Shown here: positions 1-6,862 of the stretch, piece after piece | Numbering within the stretch: the stretch's first letter is position 1 | How the letters are laid out: every line of letters begins with the position of its first letter | DNA from: Planctomycetota bacterium | GTDB taxonomy: Bacteria > Planctomycetota > UBA8108 > SXIK01 | Length of the DNA: 37,664 nt | Direction of reading: 5' to 3' | Assembly: GCA_016209535.1 (NCBI GenBank) | Contig: JACQVW010000259.1 | Span: forward strand, 1-37,664 | Made by a program: the position numbers and the translations under genes | Notes under the pieces: generated by a model | Told to the model about the DNA's origin: nothing | What the model saw: the letters and a program-made list of their open reading frames with translations, nothing else | Database searches by the model: none

Positions 1-1047
1 CGCCTCGAGGTCTTCTACTCGCGGCTCAAGACCGAGCAGACCCTCCACGCCGTGCGCCCCGATGGCACGCAGGACGCCGTCCTCTACGGGCCGGAGCGCC
101 GGGGCTTCTGGAGCGGCCTCGACGTCGGCATCCGCACGCCGGCGCACGTCGAGGAGGTGCCCCTGACCCACCGCGTGCTGCGCATGAGCCAGCCGCAGCC
201 CATGCCTGACGGCGGGAGCGTGGTCGTGTCGACCCAGGGGGGGCTCGCCATCGTCGGCGGCGACCGCCGCCGCGAGCGGATCGTGCCCCACGACGTGGGG
301 CGCGCCTTCACCACGCCGTTCCCCCTGCCCGACGGCCGGCTCCTCTGCGCCTCGACGCTGCGAGCCGCCGAGAAGCGGGACGTGAACCTGGGGATCTTCC
401 TCGTCGAGCCCGAGACGGGGGCGCTGACCCTGATCCACGACGACCCGAGGACGGCCGACTACGAGCCGCGGCCCCTCGAGCCGCGGCCGCGGCCGCCGGC
501 GCTGGCGGAGGCCCCGCGCTCGGAGAGCTTCACGGGCTGGCTGGCGTGCCTCTCGGCCTTCCGGAGCCAGGAGCCGGCCGCCGCGCGGCGCGGCAGGCTC
601 CTGCGGGTCGTCGAGGGCGTGCCCGTTGTCTCGCGCCACAGCACGCAGACGGGCCGCTGGCCGGTCTGGAAGAACCACCACGGCACGCTGGCGCGGGTCC
701 TGGGGACGGTCCCGCTCGCCGCCGACGGATCGTTCCTCGTGGAGGTCCCCGCCGACCGCCTCCTCCAGCTCCAGATCCTCGACTCGGACCGCCGCGTGGT
801 GGGGAACCAGATCACGTGGATCTACGTGCGCCCCGGCGAGACGAAGTCCTGCGCCGGCTGCCACGAGGACCCGCACGTGGCGCCGCCGGCCGCCGGCCCA
901 GGGGCGCTCTCGATGCCGCCCCTGGCCTGCCTGCCGGCGGGCGACGAGCTGCGGTATCGCGCGAAGGCCTGGTTCAAGGGCCACCTGCCCGAGAAGATCG
1001 AGGAGCGCACCCGCACGGTGCGCGCGGTGAGCCTGCTGGCGCGGTGA
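1..1047 (+). CDS. HzsA-like heme protein, 3' part only
   Basis: The reading frame is open at the left edge of the window, so the true start lies outside it. The visible part looks like a secreted beta-propeller-type protein with a C-terminal c-type heme site: CAGCH is encoded at 850-864, after a stretch ending in W-I-Y-V-R-P-G-E-T-K-S. The same pattern (Q-x-L-D, then W-x-x-x-x-P-G-E-x-x-S-C-x-G-C-H-E) occurs in the large gene at 22915-26997, so the two are probably related. This architecture is known from hydrazine-synthase-alpha-like proteins that are widespread in Planctomycetota outside anammox bacteria; no hydrazine chemistry is implied. The stop codon lies inside a 17-bp tandem repeat. 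Substrate and partners are unknown. Confidence 0.7.
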   Translation, partial: RLEVFYSRLKTEQTLHAVRPDGTQDAVLYGPERRGFWSGLDVGIRTPAHVEEVPLTHRVLRMSQPQPMPDGGSVVVSTQGGLAIVGGDRRRERIVPHDVGRAFTTPFPLPDGRLLCASTLRAAEKRDVNLGIFLVEPETGALTLIHDDPRTADYEPRPLEPRPRPPALAEAPRSESFTGWLACLSAFRSQEPAAARRGRLLRVVEGVPVVSRHSTQTGRWPVWKNHHGTLARVLGTVPLAADGSFLVEVPADRLLQLQILDSDRRVVGNQITWIYVRPGETKSCAGCHEDPHVAPPAAGPGALSMPPLACLPAGDELRYRAKAWFKGHLPEKIEERTRTVRAVSLLAR

Positions 1048-1124
1048 GCTCGGTCGCACGGTGAGGCCGTTGGGGCTGTGAGCCCGGCGGCGCGGTGAGC
1101 CCGACGGCGTTGTGAGCGAGCGGG
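1023..1124. repeat. 17-bp tandem repeat, six units, over the end of the first gene
   Basis: The core TGAG recurs with exact 17-bp spacing at 1028, 1045, 1062, 1079, 1096 and 1113. The unit is close to CGCGGTGAGCCCGNCGG, with divergence between units. The array starts inside the coding end of the first gene, contains its stop codon (1045-1047), and fills most of the gap to the next, convergent gene. Because 17 is not a multiple of 3, a change in copy number would move the stop codon. Confidence 0.85.
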
Positions 1125-1132
1125 CGTCCCCC

Positions 1133-1987
1133 TCACGCCGCGGGGCGCAGGAGGCCTTTCAAGTACGCCACGCTCTCGGCCACGATCCGGTCCTCGTCGC
1201 GGCCGTCCTTGTGGTGGTCCGACTCGACGGCCAGGAGGCCCTCGTAGCCTCCCTCGGCGAGCGCCCGGACCACCCCGGCCATGTCGACGAGCCCTGTCCC
1301 CGCGGCGACCGACGAGAAGAAGTACCAGGCGTCGGGAGGGACCCCGCGGCAGACGTCGACGTCCTTGATGTGGGTCGCCGCTATGTGGGGCGCGAGGCAC
1401 CGCGCCGCCTTGGCGGGGTCCTCGAGCATGCGGAGCGCGTTCCCCGTGTCGAAGTTGACCTTGAGCGAATCCGAGCCCACCTCCTCGAGGATCCGCAGGA
1501 TCTCCGCCGAGGTGTAGTCGAGGTGGTTTTCGATGGCCAGGACGACGCCGCAGCCGGCGGCGATCCGGACGCTCTCGCGGAGCATCTTGACGACCGCCCG
1601 GATCTGCGGCTCGTGGGGCTCGTGGAGGAACCGGAGGCTCGACGCGACGATCCTCAGCACCGTGGCGCCCGAGCGGCGCACCTTGGGGATGAGCGCGTTC
1701 AAGTCCCTCCAGGCCGCCTCACTCCGTCCGGCCTCGAGGCCGTCCGGGTGGCCCCAGGCGAGCGCGCGATCGAAGCCCTGCTCGTCGAGGAGAGCCTTGA
1801 CCTGCGAGAGGTAGTCCTCATCGAGGCTCTCCAGGAAGCAGGTCTCGAGCGACACGCCGCCGACCCCCAGCTCGCGGGCGCGGCGGAGGAAGTCGGCGAG
1901 CCTCCAGCGCACGCCCGGGTCCTGCTGGTCCGGGTACACCTCCCCGAAGTACCGGTGGTACGAGTAGCTGTCGATGGCGATCTTCAT
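1133..1987 (-). CDS. Sugar phosphate isomerase/epimerase (xylose-isomerase-like TIM barrel)
   Basis: A 284-residue protein of the AP-endonuclease-2/xylose-isomerase-like TIM barrel superfamily. The strand signatures are visible: MKIAIDSYSY at the N-terminus, AIENH near the middle, NFDTGN, then THIKD and a late AVESDHH. In this family such acidic and histidine residues bind a divalent metal that helps isomerise or epimerise a keto-sugar. No signal peptide is seen, so it is probably cytoplasmic. The start at 1987 is chosen because GGGGAGG lies about nine bases upstream; a longer frame reaching 2023 lacks such support. It is divergent from the polyferredoxin gene, with a CRP-like site in the shared upstream region. 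The substrate is not predictable. Confidence 0.88.
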   Translation of the reverse strand: MKIAIDSYSYHRYFGEVYPDQQDPGVRWRLADFLRRARELGVGGVSLETCFLESLDEDYLSQVKALLDEQGFDRALAWGHPDGLEAGRSEAAWRDLNALIPKVRRSGATVLRIVASSLRFLHEPHEPQIRAVVKMLRESVRIAAGCGVVLAIENHLDYTSAEILRILEEVGSDSLKVNFDTGNALRMLEDPAKAARCLAPHIAATHIKDVDVCRGVPPDAWYFFSSVAAGTGLVDMAGVVRALAEGGYEGLLAVESDHHKDGRDEDRIVAESVAYLKGLLRPAA

Positions 1988-2050
1988 GACGGTGCGACCT
2001 CCCCTGGACTCAAGCCCGCCCAAGGGTGTACCGCGCGTAGCCCTCGGCGT

Positions 2051-2068
2051 TTGTGCCTCCGGTCACGG
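2051..2068. promoter_or_regulatory. CRP/FNR-like palindrome, site A (one mismatch)
   Basis: TTGTGCCTCCGGTCACGG fits GTGA-N6-TCAC with one mismatch in the left half. It lies 43 bp before the ATG at 2110 and 65 bp before the divergent epimerase start at 1987. It shares the inner GG and outer GG with five other sites in the window. Confidence 0.5.
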
Positions 2069-2109
2069 AGACGGGACGCGACGGGGTCCACCCTGGAGCC
2101 CGGACGGCC

Positions 2110-4821
2110 ATGAGGATACCACGGACCCTGCTCGCGTCGATCGCGATCGCGGCTTGCGCCGCCGGGCCGCGGCTCGAGGCGATCTCCTGCTACAGCCAGC
2201 TCTCCATCGTGCGGGACGTGGACCCGCGGCACCTCGCCGAATCGGCGGGGCGCGTGCTCCGGCGGCTCGAGGAGCTGGGCGCTCCCCTCGAGCCCTGGGA
2301 GAAGGAGACGCTCGAGCTTTCGATCGCGGCCCCGGCGGCTCCCGTGTCGGTGGGCGCGATCCAGCAGGTCCTCGACGCGCACTGCCTCGTGAGTCTCTCG
2401 GTGAGCGCCGAGGCCGAGATCAAGGCGGACCGCGGCCCCGCGAGGGCCCACGTGCCCCTGGAAGGGCGGGGAGCCTTCCTCGTGAAGGTGGACAACCTCT
2501 CCCGCCAGGCCGCGAGCCTCAAGGTCGAGAGCCCGAACGCCGTGGCCGCCGGGGAGGCGCCCTCGCGGGACCGCTGGATGCGGCTCGAGGTCTGGCCCGA
2601 GGAGCTGGCGCTCGGCGGCGAGCGCGTGGACTACTTCCTCCTGAGCGTCGCCGGCGTCGCGGGTGTCGCCGGTGTCGCCGGTGTCGGGGGCATCGGAGGC
2701 GGCGGAGGCGGCATCGCGGGCGCGGCGAGTGGCAAGGGTGGCATGGCCGAGGGGCGCCGCGAGGCGCTCTTCGCCTTCTCCACGGCCCTGAGGCCGCTCC
2801 AGGCGCCCGGACCGCTCTCGTACAACCGCGTCTCGGTGCTCTTCTCGTTCCTCGGCGAGGCGGCCCTGGCGCGGGAGAAGCTCGCGCACCTCCTGCGCCA
2901 CCAGCACGGGGCGAGCTACCTCGCCGCCGAGCGTCGCGGGCCTCCGCTGGCCGTCACGCGCGAGCCGCGGTGCCTCAGCTGCCACGACCTGGACCCCGCC
3001 GCGCCGCGGACGTCGGCCCAGCTCGAGCGCGAGGAGTCCTGCGTGGCCTGCCACCGCGAGCTCGCGGCGCGAGCCGGCGGGGCCGGTGCGGCCGGCGTCG
3101 CCGGCGAGACCGGGGCGCCGGCTCCCGCCGGTCCGCACGCTGCGGCCGCGGCTCGAGACGCCGCCGCGCGCTGCTCCGTCTGCGGCATGGAGGGCTGCCG
3201 CATGGGCTGCATCGGCCGCGCCCGCACCCAGACGGGCGGCGAGGCGGTCCTCATGGCCGGCGTGCCGCGCTGGCTCTTCCTCGGCGGTGCGGGCGCGGTG
3301 CTCGTCGTCTCCTTCGTCCTCGTCGAGGCCCTCGCACGGCGCTCCCGGGGGGCGGGAGGGGAGGCGGGGCCGCGGCTGCGGCCGCGCCGGTGGAACCTCT
3401 TCGCCCTTCCGGGCGTCCTCGGGTGCTTCCGCGGTCGCTGGTTGCGGCCGCTCCTCCAGGTCCCGTTCTTCGCGCTCTTCTTGGGTATCATCGCCGCGGG
3501 CTTCCTCGGCGACCCGACCGTGAACATCGGGCCCGCGCTCACCTGGACCCTCTGGTGGGGGGGGCTCATCTTCCTCGTGCTCTTTCTGGGCAAGGCCTGG
3601 TGCTTCGTCTGCCCGTGGGACTGCGCGGCGACCCTTATCCAGGGCATCCCCAGGCTCTGGGGCTCGCGGCGGCGGCTCACCCTCGGCCTCCGGTGGCCGC
3701 GGTCGCTCCGGAACATCCACCTCGCGACGGGGCTCTTCGTCCTCCTCACCTGGCTCGAGCTCGGCTTCGGCGTGACCTCGTCGCCGCGGGCCACGGCGTG
3801 GCTCGGGATCCTCATGGCCGCCCTGACGGTGGCGCCCGCGCTCCTCTTCGAGCGGCGGCCCTTCTGCCGCTACGGCTGCCTCGTGGGGAGGATCTCGGGC
3901 CTCTACGCGCTCTTTGCGCCCGTGGAGCTGCGTGCCGCGGACCCGGAGGCCTGCAGGGGCTGCCGGACGCGGGAGTGCTACCGCGGCGACGCGCGCACGC
4001 CGGGCTGCCCGACCTCGCTCCTCCTCCCGAGCGTGCGGGACAGCGAGTTCTGCACGCTCTGCGGCTACTGCGTGCGGAGCTGCCCGTCGGCCAACGTGGC
4101 CTTCAACGCCAGGCCCTTCGCGGCGGACCTCGAGGGCTTCGAGCGGCCGCGGGCCGACGAGGCGCTCCTCGCCGTGGTCCTCCTCGCCCTCACATCGTTC
4201 CACGGCCTCAGCATGACGCCCCTCTGGGATGCGGCGGACGGGCCGTCCGTCGTGGGGTGGATCCGCTCGGCCCTCGGCGCGGGGCCGCTCGGAGCTTTCA
4301 CGGCCGGCATGGTCGCGGTGATGGCCCTGCCCGCCGCGGCCTTCTGGCTCCTCTGCGCGCTGACGCGGTGCGTGGCGGGGCCGGGGACGGGGACGGTGCC
4401 GGGGCCCGGGGGAGCCGTGACGACCGGAGCGATCTTCGTCCGGTTCGCCTACTCCCTCCTCCCCGTCGCGCTCTTCTACCACCTCGCCCACAACAGCATG
4501 CACCTCTTCATGGAGGGGCAGTACGTCCTGCCCCTCCTCTCGGACCCGCTCGGGTGGGGCTGGGACCTCCTCGGCACGGCGCGGTGGCGGCCCGGGCCGG
4601 TCCTCTCGGGCCAGGCGCTCTGGCTCCTCCAGGTCGGCTTCGTGGTCACGGGGCACATCGCGGGGATCGTCATCGCCCACCGCGCCGCCCGGAAGCTCTA
4701 CCCCGCGCCGCGCCGCGCGACGCTCTCCCTCGTGCCCATGCTCGCGGGGATGGTGCTCCTCTCGTGGTACTCGCTCTGGATCCTGCACCTCGACATGAAG
4801 ATGCGGGGGAGCTTGATGTGA
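2110..4821 (+). CDS. Diheme cytochrome / membrane 4Fe-4S polyferredoxin (NapH/CcoG/NosR-like)
   Basis: A 903-residue protein. It has an N-terminal signal-like segment, an extracytoplasmic domain with two heme motifs (CLSCH near residue 288, CVACH near 311), a Cys-rich CSVCGMEGCRMGC near 355, then several hydrophobic segments with ferredoxin-type clusters: CFVCPWDC near 498, CRYGC near 586, CRGC near 615 and CTLCGYCVRSC near 648. The C-terminal third is mostly membrane-spanning. Such proteins pass electrons across the membrane between cytoplasmic iron-sulfur clusters and periplasmic acceptors; combining hemes and a NapH-type module in one chain is less usual. A Val-Gly-Ala repeat encoded at about 2643-2742 forms a low-complexity linker. 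The start at 2110 begins a good signal peptide; the extra upstream frame covers the palindrome. The last 81 bp before the tail are duplicated at 5618-5698. Confidence 0.82.
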   Translation: MRIPRTLLASIAIAACAAGPRLEAISCYSQLSIVRDVDPRHLAESAGRVLRRLEELGAPLEPWEKETLELSIAAPAAPVSVGAIQQVLDAHCLVSLSVSAEAEIKADRGPARAHVPLEGRGAFLVKVDNLSRQAASLKVESPNAVAAGEAPSRDRWMRLEVWPEELALGGERVDYFLLSVAGVAGVAGVAGVGGIGGGGGGIAGAASGKGGMAEGRREALFAFSTALRPLQAPGPLSYNRVSVLFSFLGEAALAREKLAHLLRHQHGASYLAAERRGPPLAVTREPRCLSCHDLDPAAPRTSAQLEREESCVACHRELAARAGGAGAAGVAGETGAPAPAGPHAAAAARDAAARCSVCGMEGCRMGCIGRARTQTGGEAVLMAGVPRWLFLGGAGAVLVVSFVLVEALARRSRGAGGEAGPRLRPRRWNLFALPGVLGCFRGRWLRPLLQVPFFALFLGIIAAGFLGDPTVNIGPALTWTLWWGGLIFLVLFLGKAWCFVCPWDCAATLIQGIPRLWGSRRRLTLGLRWPRSLRNIHLATGLFVLLTWLELGFGVTSSPRATAWLGILMAALTVAPALLFERRPFCRYGCLVGRISGLYALFAPVELRAADPEACRGCRTRECYRGDARTPGCPTSLLLPSVRDSEFCTLCGYCVRSCPSANVAFNARPFAADLEGFERPRADEALLAVVLLALTSFHGLSMTPLWDAADGPSVVGWIRSALGAGPLGAFTAGMVAVMALPAAAFWLLCALTRCVAGPGTGTVPGPGGAVTTGAIFVRFAYSLLPVALFYHLAHNSMHLFMEGQYVLPLLSDPLGWGWDLLGTARWRPGPVLSGQALWLLQVGFVVTGHIAGIVIAHRAARKLYPAPRRATLSLVPMLAGMVLLSWYSLWILHLDMKMRGSLM
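4715..4795 (+). repeat. 81-bp direct repeat, copy 1 (polyferredoxin 3' end)
   Basis: Matches 5618-5698 at 79 of 81 positions in the same orientation. It encodes the last membrane helix of the polyferredoxin (around SLVPMLAGMVLLSWYS). After this copy the frame continues to a short tail and stop at 4821. Confidence 0.95.
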
Positions 4822-4849
4822 GCTCCGTGGTTCTGCGAGGCACGGGGAG

Positions 4850-5263
4850 TCAAGCGGTCCTGAACGCTCCTTCCGCGATCAACTGCCTCCTCACGGCAAC
4901 GCGCTGGGGGAGATTGATCTGCAGGACAGCGATGGTGGCTCTCCCGGAAGGCGTCCGTCCAACGAGCAGAGCCCCATGCCATTCGAAGTGGTCGCCCCAG
5001 TGGTCTCTGCGGGGGTGGAAGAGTTGGACCACCTGCTTCGACACTGGGTCGATGCCTGCGATGTTCGGTCCCTTGAAAGCGTTGCAGGCATAGCACGCCA
5101 ACGCGGTGTTCGATGGCTCGGTGCTCCCTCCGTGCTTGCGTGCGACGATGTGGTCGACCTGGAACCGCAGAACGTCGCAGGCCTGGGGCATGCGGCAGTA
5201 CTCGCAAGTGCCGTTGGCGCGAGCCCAAACCTCGCGCTCCAGGGCGGGGTCCACGGACGCCAT
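4850..5263 (-). CDS. HNH endonuclease family protein
   Basis: A 137-residue stand-alone HNH nuclease. The zinc and catalytic pattern is complete: CEYC at residues 20-23, VDHIV with Asp37-His38, SNTAL with Asn52, then CYAC at 57-60 followed by Asn61. The rest is a short beta-rich tail without another known domain. Its ATG shares a base with the stop of the preceding ORF (TGATG), so the two are translationally coupled. Base composition is lower in GC than neighbouring genes, and the pair sits between two copies of an 81-bp sequence, which suggests arrival by transfer. HNH proteins of this size coupled to a small acidic ORF are, to my knowledge, common in Planctomycetota and Cyanobacteria; the role (mobility, defence or toxin) is not established. 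Confidence 0.9.
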   Translation of the reverse strand: MASVDPALEREVWARANGTCEYCRMPQACDVLRFQVDHIVARKHGGSTEPSNTALACYACNAFKGPNIAGIDPVSKQVVQLFHPRRDHWGDHFEWHGALLVGRTPSGRATIAVLQINLPQRVAVRRQLIAEGAFRTA

Positions 5264-5547
5264 CAGGCCGTCGGAGCGACGCCCTTCAGTGTGACGCGCG
5301 CCTTCGACTTGAGGAGGCTCAGGAAATGGCCCACTCGCATGTAGTTCTCCATCTCGACGCGTTCCTCGGTCGTGAGGATGCCATCCCTGGCCTTCGCGGC
5401 GAGCTCCTCCATGCGCGATCTGTCATCTCCTCCGAAATCGAGCGAGAGGATCTGCGCGGCGAGGCTCGCCGGGAACCCCGGCGCCTCCGGGGCGATGATC
5501 CTGGAGAGGATATCGACCTCGCTTGGCGGGGCCTTGGTTGCGGACAT
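5263..5547 (-). CDS. Small hypothetical protein coupled to HNH nuclease
   Basis: A 94-residue protein with no domain I can name. It is rich in Glu, Asp and Ala and mostly helical by inspection, including the stretch EERVEMENYMRVGHFLSLLKS. The start at 5547 has GAGGTG six bases upstream. The gene precedes and overlaps the HNH gene by one base. An antitoxin, an immunity partner or an accessory for the nuclease are all possible; the sequence does not decide. Confidence 0.8.
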   Translation of the reverse strand: MSATKAPPSEVDILSRIIAPEAPGFPASLAAQILSLDFGGDDRSRMEELAAKARDGILTTEERVEMENYMRVGHFLSLLKSKARVTLKGVAPTA

Positions 5548-5617
5548 GGTTCACCTCAGGAACGTACAGGACCCACCCATTATGCGCTGTCCTTCCTGCG
5601 GTGACAATGGTGACGGC

Positions 5618-5698
5618 GCGCGACCCTCTCCCTCGTCCCCATGCTCGCGGGGATGGTGCTCCTCTCGTGGTACTCGCTCTGGATCCTGCACCTCGACA
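5618..5698 (+). repeat. 81-bp direct repeat, copy 2
   Basis: Second copy of 4715-4795, with two mismatches, both near the left end. It keeps the same peptide frame for the membrane helix, but upstream and downstream sequence is unrelated, so it is a 3' fragment of the polyferredoxin gene. It ends ten bases before the start of the ribbon-helix-helix gene and marks the right boundary of the HNH cassette. Confidence 0.95.
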
Positions 5699-5708
5699 CA
5701 ATGATCTC

Positions 5709-5972
5709 ATGTCCAGCCGACAGAGGATCAGGACGCACCGACAGAGCGTCTCGCTGCCGCCGCACCTGGCACAGCGGGTCCGCACTCTCGCCAAGACCAA
5801 GCGCACGAGCGCGAGCAAGGTCATCCTTGACCTCATCGAGCGCGGGGTGGCGGCCCAAGAGGAGGAGAAGGACAGGTTCTTCGCGCTGACGGAGAGGCTC
5901 GTGGCCTCGAAGGATGCCGCGGAGCAGCGGCTCCTCAAGGCGGAGCTGGCCGAGCTCGTCTTTGGGACCTAG
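5709..5972 (+). CDS. Ribbon-helix-helix (CopG/MetJ-type) DNA-binding protein
   Basis: An 87-residue protein. The N-terminal half fits the ribbon-helix-helix fold: a basic beta strand (RQSVSLPPHLAQRV) followed by two helices, with SASKVILDLIERGV as helix 2. The C-terminal half is a charged helix rich in Glu, Lys and Ala, likely for oligomerisation or partner binding. Such proteins are often antitoxin-like or autoregulatory repressors. No toxin gene lies immediately downstream. The ATG at 5709 comes ten bases after the duplicated 81-bp segment, and no clear Shine-Dalgarno sequence precedes it, so its expression signal may have been replaced by the rearrangement. Confidence 0.75.
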   Translation: MSSRQRIRTHRQSVSLPPHLAQRVRTLAKTKRTSASKVILDLIERGVAAQEEEKDRFFALTERLVASKDAAEQRLLKAELAELVFGT

Positions 5973-6013
5973 TTGTAACCCGGATCCAGTGAGACGATCC
6001 AGCACTCAGCGGC

Positions 6014-6862
6014 TCACCTTCCAATCCTCTTCCTCAGCCACTCCAGGCTCTTCTCGACGTTCCCCGGCACGGCCTCGCACTCGATCGAGAGGACGCCGCT
6101 CCAGCGGATCTCCTTCAGGAGCTCGATGCAGCGGGCGATGTTGTCGGCGTTGACGCCCTCGCCGATGGAGACGACCGACGTGGCGATCCCGGTCTCGCCG
6201 CCGCGCACGGCCCGCGCCAGGGACTCGCTCACGTCCTTCACGTGGCAGTGGGAGACCTTGTGGCGGAACCGGCGCAGGAACTCCACCGGGTCGTTCCCCG
6301 CGATGAACGCGTTCCCCGTGTCGAAGTTCATCTTGAGGTACGGCGAGTCGACGCAGCTCAAGATCTGCTCCATGCAGTCGGGGTTCGTCGTGTAGGGGCC
6401 GTGGGGCTCGACGTTGATGATCATCCCGTAGCGCTCCGCCCACTCGAGGACCACGCGGTAGTACTGCTTGATCAGGACCATGACCTCGGCGTCCGTGTAG
6501 CCCTCGGGCTTCCTCGCCCCGTCCGTCGTGTCCACGCAGGGGCAGCCCACGGCCTTCGCGAACTTGATCGCTTTCACCGTGTAATTGACCCCGCGGTACT
6601 GCCCCTCGGGCGTCGACATGGGGTACGCCGCGTCGAGCTGGGACATCTTGAGCCCCATCGAGTCGAGGTACCGCTTGAGCTTGAGCGGGTCCGAGTCGAG
6701 CGGGATGTGTGGGTTGTACCCCAGCGCCTGGATGAAGTACTCCCCGTCGATGGTCCCGAACTCGACGTACTTGAGGCCGTGGTCCCTGGCGAACTTGCAG
6801 GGGACCTCGTACGGCGCATCGGCGTGCCTCCAGTTGTCCACGTGCATCCCGAGCTCGATCAT
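6014..6862 (-). CDS. Sugar phosphate isomerase/epimerase (TIM barrel)
   Basis: A 282-residue member of the xylose-isomerase-like TIM barrel family. Visible landmarks are MIELGMHVDNW, VEFGTIDGEYF, INVEPHG, MNFDTGNAF, HCHVKDV and a final SIECEAVPGN, matching the metal and substrate positions of the family. The start is fixed by the strong GGAGGGAGG about ten bases upstream. Its ATG overlaps the stop of the upstream PVC-type cytochrome gene (ATGA at 6859-6862), so both are made from one mRNA. In Planctomycetota, such pairs of secreted heme propeller proteins and epimerases are thought to act in oxidative sugar or polyol breakdown; that link is inferred from proximity. It is distinct in sequence from the epimerase at 1133-1987. 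Confidence 0.9.
   Translation of the reverse strand: MIELGMHVDNWRHADAPYEVPCKFARDHGLKYVEFGTIDGEYFIQALGYNPHIPLDSDPLKLKRYLDSMGLKMSQLDAAYPMSTPEGQYRGVNYTVKAIKFAKAVGCPCVDTTDGARKPEGYTDAEVMVLIKQYYRVVLEWAERYGMIINVEPHGPYTTNPDCMEQILSCVDSPYLKMNFDTGNAFIAGNDPVEFLRRFRHKVSHCHVKDVSESLARAVRGGETGIATSVVSIGEGVNADNIARCIELLKEIRWSGVLSIECEAVPGNVEKSLEWLRKRIGR

Noticed and set aside
4850-5263. HNH gene as part of a self-splicing intron in the polyferredoxin gene
   Set aside because: The polyferredoxin reading frame ends normally before the HNH gene, which is on the opposite strand, and no intron-like structure or split exon is seen.
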